DNA of 7,686 bases from CAYVJW01 sp964451885 (GTDB taxonomy: Bacteria; Patescibacteriota; Gracilibacteria; UBA4473), in assembly GCA_964451885.1 (NCBI GenBank), contig CAYVJW010000080.1, forward strand, positions 1 through 7,686, in the 5' to 3' direction. Positions 1 through 5,246 of the stretch are shown here, piece by piece. The notes beneath the pieces are model-generated. The model did no database searches and was not told the origin of the DNA. It saw only the letters and a list, made by a program, of their open reading frames with translations. The stretch's first letter is position 1. Each line of letters opens with the position of its first letter. The translations under genes were made by a program, and so were the position numbers.

Positions 1-306
1 TATACGGTCTTTAAGCCGATTCTGCTAAGTGTGCACTGATTAATCGCTCCCTATGCAGTCATGGTTCCTTACCGGGTCCACGAAGAGCTGCGCCGATGTC
101 ACCAGAAGAGGGGCGTGAAATTGGCATTAAATGTTTTGATATATCTCGCTTTTCAATTGGGGATGTCGTCCTTGTCGAGGTAAAGACAACCTGCTTAAGT
201 GACTACCGGGAGGGTTTTATACTGACGAGGGTATGAGTATAGCGTCCGCAATCGCTACGGCCGATCAGACAAGACAATGGGGGCAAGGATGTTCCCAGAT
301 ATACAC
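1..306. other. Unassigned ~50% GC segment, no recognised gene
   Basis: I find no recognised gene or RNA here. GC is close to 50% over 1-300, against about 36% in the next 300 nt. On the plus strand one frame is open from 15 to a TGA at 234-236, about 73 codons. Its only ATG is at 96 and would give a 46-residue peptide with a plausible stretch (GDVVLVEVKTT at residues 22-32) and no family I can name. The other plus frames and one minus frame are also fairly open near 230-300, as happens in GC-richer or structured RNA-coding DNA. Small hairpins are visible, for example TTGTC at 172-176 with GACAA at 185-189. It could be a decayed coding remnant, a non-coding RNA, or the end of a neighbouring gene cut by the window. 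Confidence 0.4.
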
Positions 307-338
307 GAGGCGATGAGGAATGAATTCCTTATCGCCTC
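307..338. terminator. Strong stem-loop, terminator-like, without a clear U-tract
   Basis: GAGGCGAT at 307-314 pairs with ATCGCCTC at 331-338. The stem continues through one G-T wobble and AGGAA/TTCCT to a TGAA loop at 321-324, giving 14 pairs in all. No run of T follows on either strand, so a canonical rho-independent terminator is not assured. It marks the switch from the 50% GC segment on its left to AT-richer DNA on its right, and may end a plus-strand transcript or act as an RNA-stabilising hairpin. Confidence 0.4.
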
Positions 339-411
339 TTAGCAATATTTATGAAAAATTAAAATATTTGCTTCTACACTGAAGGTGGCATTGGCTAATG
401 TTGTCTTTTCT

Positions 412-578
412 ATTATGTTCCTGCAATTATGTTCTTTTGGCGGCAAAAGAACCAAAACCGTTGGGGTAAAAAAACTCACGATATTTGCTGTTACCTAGAT
501 GCTACTATTATTTCGCTCAAACAATTTTTACCCCAAACCCAAAGGGTTTTCGCCATATTCACCGGGTGGAAAAGCTGA
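412..578. repeat. Cluster of inverted repeats in the nadE 3' intergenic region
   Basis: The gap between 339 and 658 carries no recognised gene but is rich in symmetry. ATTATGTTC occurs at 412-420 and again at 426-434. GTTCTTTTG at 431-439 pairs perfectly with CAAAAGAAC at 444-452 around a 4-nt loop. TTGGGGTAAAAA at 461-472 pairs perfectly with TTTTTACCCCAA at 525-536 across 52 nt. AAACCC at 535-540 pairs with GGGTTT at 544-549. A 49-codon plus frame (ATG 429-431, TGA 576-578) runs through all of this and begins MFFWRQKNQN. Most of those residues are dictated by the palindrome, so the frame is probably not selected as protein. This looks like a small dispersed palindromic element or its remnant. 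A weak hairpin (635-640 with 645-650) just beyond the nadE stop is the only nearby candidate terminator for that gene. Confidence 0.5.
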
Positions 579-658
579 TAAGTAAATTTTGGTAGTATCT
601 CACGTGGCATTTTTGAGCTTTATTTAGGGGAGAAAATATGGCTTCATATTCTTGTTTT

Positions 659-2551
659 TTATGCAGCAATTAACTGACTTTTAATTTTTTGAAACTTCCT
701 CGTATAGTACACCCCTGTTTGGCTTTCTCTCAGGTCATACCCAAAAGCTCTTCTGGAAACAGTGATGATCGGGGGGGCTTGGATTCTTTTGAATACGTTT
801 AGTTTAAAAAGTCGCCATTTGTGTTCCAGGTCGGCTATGAATTTTTCTGGAGTAGGGAAGTGTTTGGCTACAGTTCCTTCTGGGATGTGTAAAAACTGAT
901 CAATATTTTTGTTCACGTAGACCTGAAGGATATCTTCCGGGTCTTTTCTGAACTCTACGAACGCTTTGATGAGTTTGTCGTGGTATTCGTAGATTATTGG
1001 GTCGCCTTTGCCTTCATCTACGTTTTGATCTTCGGAGAGTTCGGCAGATGGAGGAATGTCTATTATTGTTTGCGGGATTATTACTTTTCCGGCTTGTTTA
1101 TTTAGATATCGAGCCAATTGGTAGACTTCTTGTTTATACACATCTGCGATGGTTGCTATAGCGCCGTTTACATCTCCGTATAAAGTAGCATATCCTAGAG
1201 CCACTTCGGTCTTGTTACCGTTGTTGACAAAGACAGCGCCAAGAGCTGAAGCGATGGCAGGTAGTATTCGACCTCCTCTGTCTCGTGCTTGATTGTTTTC
1301 TTTATCAATCGGGGCTAGAGTTAATTGTGTTTTTTTGTTGGAATTATCTAATCTTACAAATTCCAAGCTATCAATTTGTTGCTCTGTATGATCTACGGAT
1401 TCTTGGATGGGAACAACGGTGTAGTTAATCCCTAAGTTTTTTGCTAACTCTCTGGCAGCATCTTTTGTGGTGTTTGAGTTGAATTTTGACGGCATATTTA
1501 CCGCGTACAAATTCTCCGCTCCGAGGGCTTCTACCAGTAATGTAGCACCTACCGCTGAATCAATACCTCCGGATAGACCAATTACTACTTTTTTTGAGGG
1601 GAATTTTTCGAAGAATTTTTGGATGCCGGTTATGAGGGCGGCGTGGAGTTCTTTTGCGTCTTGGTCTTCTGCTGCTTCGATGGTTGTGGGAGTTGTTTTG
1701 GTGGGATATTGAATAGTGGTTTCTTTGTATGGCTCTGCTTGGAGGACTGGTTTTCCGTTTTCATATATCGTACTGCTGCCGTCGAAGACGTAGATGTTTT
1801 TTCCGTTGTCTTGGGTTCCTGTGTTGTTGCAGTAGGCAAAAGTAAGTCCGGAATCGCCGACTCTGTCTCGGACGACCTGATGGCGTTTTCTGTTTTTTTG
1901 CCAGGTCCAGGGGGAGCAGGAGAGATTTGCGAGTACTTGAGCACTATTTTTGATCAAGATTTCGATCGGGTCGTCGTGGTAGTCGTCGCTCCACATGTCT
2001 TCGCATAAGGATATGCCTATTTTTTTTCGGGTATCGCCTACGAGAATTTCGAATGGTTTTAATACTTCTTCGAGAGGGAGATTTAGTTCTCTGGCGAGTT
2101 GAATAGCCGAGTGAAAATATCTTTTGTCGTCGAATTCCCGGTAGTTTGGGAGTAATGTCTTTGGGGTCCAGCCTTCGAAGACACCATTGTTGACAAATTT
2201 TCCTCCTTGGGCCACGAATCCGGCATTGTATTTTCGAACTCTTCCGTCTTCATTTTTCTTACCCCAATCGGCTTTTACCGATCCCCAGACCGCGGCTATG
2301 GTTCCTTGTGTGGCTTCGGCTATTTCTTGGTTGTATTCCTCTACATCACGAATGAAGGCCTCATTTTCCCATTCGTCTCCGATGAGGTATCCGGGAACGG
2401 CCATTTCCGGGAAAAGTATGAGGTTGTTGTCGCGTTTTTCAGCTGCTCTAATTTCCTGGATGATTTTTTTTGTGTTTATGTCCGGTTTGCCGGGAGTTAC
2501 GTCCATTTGGCAGAGAGTAATTGAGAGCTCGTTGGTTGATTCTTTAGTCAT
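659..2551 (-). CDS. nadE: Glutamine-dependent NAD+ synthetase
   Basis: This 630-residue cytoplasmic enzyme amidates nicotinate adenine dinucleotide to NAD+ using ATP and glutamine, the last step of NAD synthesis. Residues 8 to about 285 form a nitrilase-type glutaminase domain with the triad Glu49 (LFPEM), Lys131 (TPKTLLPNYREF) and Cys183 (SLCEDMW). Residues 300-630 are the synthetase domain, with the pyrophosphate-binding loop SGGIDS at 327-332, GNKTEVALGYATLYGD at 445-460, and PPSAEL at 500-505. The length fits the two-domain, glutamine-using form rather than the short ammonia-dependent one. It ends with TAA. The ATG at 2551 is the natural start because the nitrilase domain begins within ten residues of it; no Shine-Dalgarno sequence precedes it. 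It lies 91 nt downstream of pncB on the same strand, presumably in one transcript, with structured RNA in the gap. Assignment is secure at family level. Confidence 0.96.
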   Translation of the reverse strand: MTKESTNELSITLCQMDVTPGKPDINTKKIIQEIRAAEKRDNNLILFPEMAVPGYLIGDEWENEAFIRDVEEYNQEIAEATQGTIAAVWGSVKADWGKKNEDGRVRKYNAGFVAQGGKFVNNGVFEGWTPKTLLPNYREFDDKRYFHSAIQLARELNLPLEEVLKPFEILVGDTRKKIGISLCEDMWSDDYHDDPIEILIKNSAQVLANLSCSPWTWQKNRKRHQVVRDRVGDSGLTFAYCNNTGTQDNGKNIYVFDGSSTIYENGKPVLQAEPYKETTIQYPTKTTPTTIEAAEDQDAKELHAALITGIQKFFEKFPSKKVVIGLSGGIDSAVGATLLVEALGAENLYAVNMPSKFNSNTTKDAARELAKNLGINYTVVPIQESVDHTEQQIDSLEFVRLDNSNKKTQLTLAPIDKENNQARDRGGRILPAIASALGAVFVNNGNKTEVALGYATLYGDVNGAIATIADVYKQEVYQLARYLNKQAGKVIIPQTIIDIPPSAELSEDQNVDEGKGDPIIYEYHDKLIKAFVEFRKDPEDILQVYVNKNIDQFLHIPEGTVAKHFPTPEKFIADLEHKWRLFKLNVFKRIQAPPIITVSRRAFGYDLRESQTGVYYTRKFQKIKSQLIAA

Positions 2552-2579
2552 GGGGTTAATTGATTAAGGTTGTACTCGG

Positions 2580-2639
2580 CCCCCCTTCTACCTCTCGCAA
2601 GGTGGGGTATTTCCCCCCACATCGGGGGGGGATAGAGAG
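2580..2639 (-). promoter_or_regulatory. GC-rich alternative hairpins between pncB and nadE
   Basis: The 91-nt gap contains three stems. Stem A is 2580-2587 with 2599-2607, eight pairs with one bulged T. Stem B is GTGGGG at 2602-2607 with CCCCAC at 2615-2620. Stem C is CCCCCC at 2613-2618 with GGGGGG at 2624-2629 around a 5-nt loop. A and C can coexist, while B uses bases of both and excludes them. CTCTC at 2592-2596 can also pair with GAGAG at 2635-2639. Stem A ends 28 nt before the nadE ATG. No U-tract follows, so I do not call a terminator. Possible roles are attenuation, RNA processing, tuning of nadE translation, or a dispersed intergenic repeat. Confidence 0.5.
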
Positions 2640-2642
2640 CGG

Positions 2643-4256
2643 TTAGGCAGTTTTTAGGCTTTGCTGTACTCGGTGCCTTACTTCTTCTGCTTGTGCGGAG
2701 AATTTTGGGGCGTGTATTTGAAGTCCAGTCAGATATTCTCGCGGTACTTTTGAATGATCTGCTTTTTTAATTTTTATGTTCCTTGGGTCTGAGAAGTCTA
2801 CTTCCTGCTGGAGAAGGCGTAGGTTTTCGGGTACTTCTTCTTCCGGGAGATAGTTTGTGTCCTGGAAAGTTTCGTTATCCCGGTAAGTAAGAACCGGAGG
2901 GAATGAGGCTTTTGCTTCAACAGCGCTGGCTTTGGATACTCGGTGTGTTCCAGTGGCTTTGTCTGTCCATTCCGCTAGTTTGTAGACCATGCCGGCTATT
3001 GGTGGTCGGGCGAGAAATCCTCCGACTCCTGCACGGATATCTAAGTCATTGTAAAATTGGGCGCCTCGTTCGGCTTCAATTCCTCCTCTGATGTCTATGG
3101 CGTTTTTAATACTTAGGCCGTCGGAGATAACAATGAAGAAATCTTCTGTTGGGATACCTGCTTCAACTAAGTAGTCATAGATCCAGAGAACGCTTTCGGC
3201 TGTGATATTTGAATCATCTCGCACGCCGATTTGTTTTAGTCCTAGTTCCTTGTAAAGGCGGATGGCCGTTTTTAATCCGGTTTCTTTTTTTAAGGTATCA
3301 ATGAGGACGGTGGGGATGGCGTTTGGGAAAACTTCATTGTATTCCTTGTAGGCTTGGAATTCATCTTTGGTGAGGTCTGAGAGAGCCCTACCTTTGAAAT
3401 CGATTTGAAGATAGCTCTCTGTGAATGCATGAGCGGTGGTTCCTTTGCTGTCTACGCCTTTTAGTCCGTATCTTTCTGCGACGATTGGAACGACTGTGTT
3501 TGCTGCTCCTACGGCTCCGTTAGCTACGGAAGCTATGGCGGCAACTACCGTCCCTTCTTCTCCGGAGGCACGTCTTGTTCCGAACTCCATAACTGGTTTT
3601 TCTAAAATTGCGGCAAGAGTAGCCATTCTAGTGGCTGATCCTGAGGCGCTGTCGAGACATCCCAGTAGAGTAGTTTCTACTAATTGCGCTTGCCAGAGGG
3701 GACCTTCTACGATCATGAGTGGTGTACTGCCTCCGACAAATTCACCGTCTTGTACGGCTCGAATTTTAAGGTCGAGTTTCTCCATATTTAGGAGTTTGGT
3801 GTAGAGTTTTTCTGTGATTTTTCCTTGCTGAAACAGTTGGTATAGAAACAAGGGATGAAATTTAAAATTCCTTAAAGTATCAAGCGCTCGGCTGATTCCG
3901 AATATCGACATACCGCCGGCATCTTTCGGGTTTCGATAATAAAGCAGGTATTTTCCGGTTTTATTTTCGTGTTTCTCTAGATATATGCTGGCCATGGTGA
4001 ACTGGTACAGGTCGTTGCTTTCTGCATTTATCGGTGCCCAGCCACGTTCTAGCCGAGGGATGCCGCCCAGTTCTCTGATTCGGTCATCGTTGGCTGCGAG
4101 TTGAGGAGTAATAGTTTGTATGTATTTTTGTCTTTTTGCTTCTCGTTGTTCGGGCGATAATTCTGTCATGTCGTTTTCAATGACAGCGATTTGAGCTCGA
4201 GCTGCGTTTTCAGAGATGGGAGAACGAAAGCCGGATTCGGTACCAGAAGTTTCCAT
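2643..4256 (-). CDS. pncB: Nicotinate phosphoribosyltransferase
   Basis: This 537-residue cytoplasmic protein joins nicotinate to phosphoribosyl pyrophosphate to give nicotinate mononucleotide, the entry step of Preiss-Handler NAD salvage. Family marks in order are NDLYQFTMA at 81-89 (usual form TDLYELTMA), EFGTRRA at 224-230, GTTAHAF at 272-278 with the conserved His276, TVLIDTL at 316-322, GVRDDSN at 344-350 (usual form GVRxDSGD), SDGLS at 378-382 and GVGGFL at 410-415. The core begins near residue 75. The first 70 or so residues are a charged, helical-looking extension, and there is also a tail of about 80 residues after the core. The ATG at 4256 has no Shine-Dalgarno; Met30 is a possible later start. 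It ends with TAA, 91 nt before nadE on the same strand, and is transcribed away from the TrmB-family gene across a 213-nt region. A nicotinamide-using relative is the main alternative, but the motifs and the nadE partner favour nicotinate. Confidence 0.93.
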   Translation of the reverse strand: METSGTESGFRSPISENAARAQIAVIENDMTELSPEQREAKRQKYIQTITPQLAANDDRIRELGGIPRLERGWAPINAESNDLYQFTMASIYLEKHENKTGKYLLYYRNPKDAGGMSIFGISRALDTLRNFKFHPLFLYQLFQQGKITEKLYTKLLNMEKLDLKIRAVQDGEFVGGSTPLMIVEGPLWQAQLVETTLLGCLDSASGSATRMATLAAILEKPVMEFGTRRASGEEGTVVAAIASVANGAVGAANTVVPIVAERYGLKGVDSKGTTAHAFTESYLQIDFKGRALSDLTKDEFQAYKEYNEVFPNAIPTVLIDTLKKETGLKTAIRLYKELGLKQIGVRDDSNITAESVLWIYDYLVEAGIPTEDFFIVISDGLSIKNAIDIRGGIEAERGAQFYNDLDIRAGVGGFLARPPIAGMVYKLAEWTDKATGTHRVSKASAVEAKASFPPVLTYRDNETFQDTNYLPEEEVPENLRLLQQEVDFSDPRNIKIKKADHSKVPREYLTGLQIHAPKFSAQAEEVRHRVQQSLKTA

Positions 4257-4334
4257 GGTGTGATTTGGTTAGTGGATAAAAAAACTTCTGATTTGAATCT
4301 ATTCTTTCGGCAAATGCAAAAAAAGATCTCTTGT

Positions 4335-4361
4335 GACAGCAAGTAAAATATCTTGTTTGTC
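4335..4361. promoter_or_regulatory. Candidate operator in the divergent intergenic region
   Basis: GACAgCAAG at 4335-4343 and CTTGttTGTC at 4352-4361 form an interrupted inverted repeat around an AT-rich 8-nt centre. It lies 79 nt upstream of the pncB ATG and 53 nt upstream of the -35 box of the divergent regulator, so a dimeric protein bound here could act on either gene. The arms are imperfect by one base. No convincing pncB promoter could be read nearby, so its position relative to the pncB transcription start is unknown. Confidence 0.35.
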
Positions 4362-4413
4362 GCTTATTTAAGGTGAAAAATATTAACGACGAAAAAAAAT
4401 AGGCAAAACAATA

Positions 4414-4441
4414 TTGACGAAATTAATTTTTCGACTATAAT
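4414..4441 (+). promoter_or_regulatory. Sigma70-type promoter of the TrmB-family gene, with overlapping palindrome
   Basis: TTGACG at 4414-4419 and TATAAT at 4436-4441 are separated by 16 nt. That matches the sigma70 consensus at 11 of 12 positions. Transcription would start near 4448, leaving a leader of about 20 nt with no Shine-Dalgarno before the ATG at 4470. Between the two boxes lies the palindrome CGAAAttaattTTTCG (4418-4433), placed where a bound repressor would block polymerase. GACGAAA at 4416-4422 also occurs at 4388-4394, just upstream. Autoregulation is a reasonable inference. Confidence 0.75.
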
Positions 4442-4469
4442 GAATTCGTATAATTTCTAATTTAATAAA

Positions 4470-5246
4470 ATGATTTCTCAAATTCTCAAGTCTTTCGGTT
4501 TAAAAACTAAAGAAAGTCGTATTTTTGAGGCTATTCGTGATTTAGGCACTCAGCCGGCTTCTAATGTTGCACGGGTATTGGATATGCCGCGAAATACCGT
4601 TCGGTCGATTTTGGACGGATTGGCAAAAGACGGTTTATTGGTAAAAACCAACCGTGGAAATACCCAGTATTATGCGGTAGAATCAAAACAAAACATTATT
4701 CGAAGATTGAAGGTACAGAAGATTAGGGTTTCGGAAAAAATTGATTCGCAGATTAATCTGATTGAAAAATTTGGGAGTGAGTTAAACCTTGCTGAGAAGA
4801 GGGGAGCAAAAAGGCCCAAGATTACTTTTTATGAGGGGACTGACGGACTTGAAAGAGTTTACGAGCATACGCTTTCTGCAAAAGAACCTATTAAGTCCTG
4901 GGCGTCTTTTGAGGGGATGCATGAGGGAATGCCGGAGTATTTTAATACTTATTACAGTCGAAGGGCGAAGAAGAAGATTAAAATATATTCAATCCATCCA
5001 GATACTCCTTTTGCCCGAGAACGCCAAAAAAACGATGAAAAAGAGTGGCGGGAAAGCGCACTCGTTCCATCGGAAAAATTTTCCTGGATTCCTGAGATTC
5101 AGGTTTATGATGATTTTATCAATATCGCTTCCTGGAATGAGAAGTTGGGGATCATTATTGAAAGCACAGAGGTTTCTGATGCGTTGAAAGCTATATTTGA
5201 TATGGCGTTTGAGACGGCGAAGAGGTATAACAAGAAGAAGAAATAG
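4470..5246 (+). CDS. TrmB-family winged-helix transcriptional regulator
   Basis: This 258-residue protein has the layout of TrmB-like regulators. A winged helix-turn-helix spans about residues 14-70, with a recognition-helix region around MPRNTVRSILDGLAKDGLL (39-57) and a wing at NRGNTQYYAV (61-70). A charged, coiled-coil-like linker follows at about 73-110. The C-terminal effector or dimerisation domain runs from about 116 to 253, beginning with ITFYEGTDGLERVYEH and ending with a lysine-rich tail. No membrane segment is present. The start at 4470 sits about 20 nt after the predicted transcription start. It is divergent from the NAD salvage genes pncB and nadE, the usual arrangement of a local regulator and its target, and its 3' end overlaps the convergent PLP-protein gene by 56 bp. 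The ligand is unknown. NAD-related control is inferred from position only, since such regulators are numerous in related genomes and many control unrelated genes. Confidence 0.85.
   Translation: MISQILKSFGLKTKESRIFEAIRDLGTQPASNVARVLDMPRNTVRSILDGLAKDGLLVKTNRGNTQYYAVESKQNIIRRLKVQKIRVSEKIDSQINLIEKFGSELNLAEKRGAKRPKITFYEGTDGLERVYEHTLSAKEPIKSWASFEGMHEGMPEYFNTYYSRRAKKKIKIYSIHPDTPFARERQKNDEKEWRESALVPSEKFSWIPEIQVYDDFINIASWNEKLGIIIESTEVSDALKAIFDMAFETAKRYNKKKK

Noticed and set aside
1..300. RNase P RNA (rnpB) on the minus strand
   Set aside because: The complement of 10-25 resembles the conserved 3' segment (AGAAYCCGGCUUA-like) and the complement of about 286-296 vaguely resembles GGAAAGUCC. But the two do not pair to form helix P4, and the GGUAAGAGC region is absent.
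1..300. tmRNA on either strand
   Set aside because: CCTGCTTAAG at 190-199 recalls part of a tmRNA, but there is no tRNA-like acceptor end with a T-loop, and no tag reading frame ending in the usual alanines.
290..340. Group IIC intron inserted after a terminator hairpin on the minus strand
   Set aside because: The hairpin is followed by GTGTA on the minus strand, slightly like an intron 5' end, but I see no domain V and no reverse transcriptase.
429..578. Small protein gene of 49 residues
   Set aside because: The frame is built largely from inverted repeats, has no ribosome binding site and no recognised family.
1467..2567. Plus-strand and alternative minus-strand open frames inside nadE
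   Set aside because: They lie within a strongly supported nadE gene and have no family features, so they are frame shadows.
4449..4454. Second TATAAT as an alternative -10 box
   Set aside because: No -35 element lies at suitable spacing (29 nt from TTGACG), and it is too close to the ATG to be preferred.
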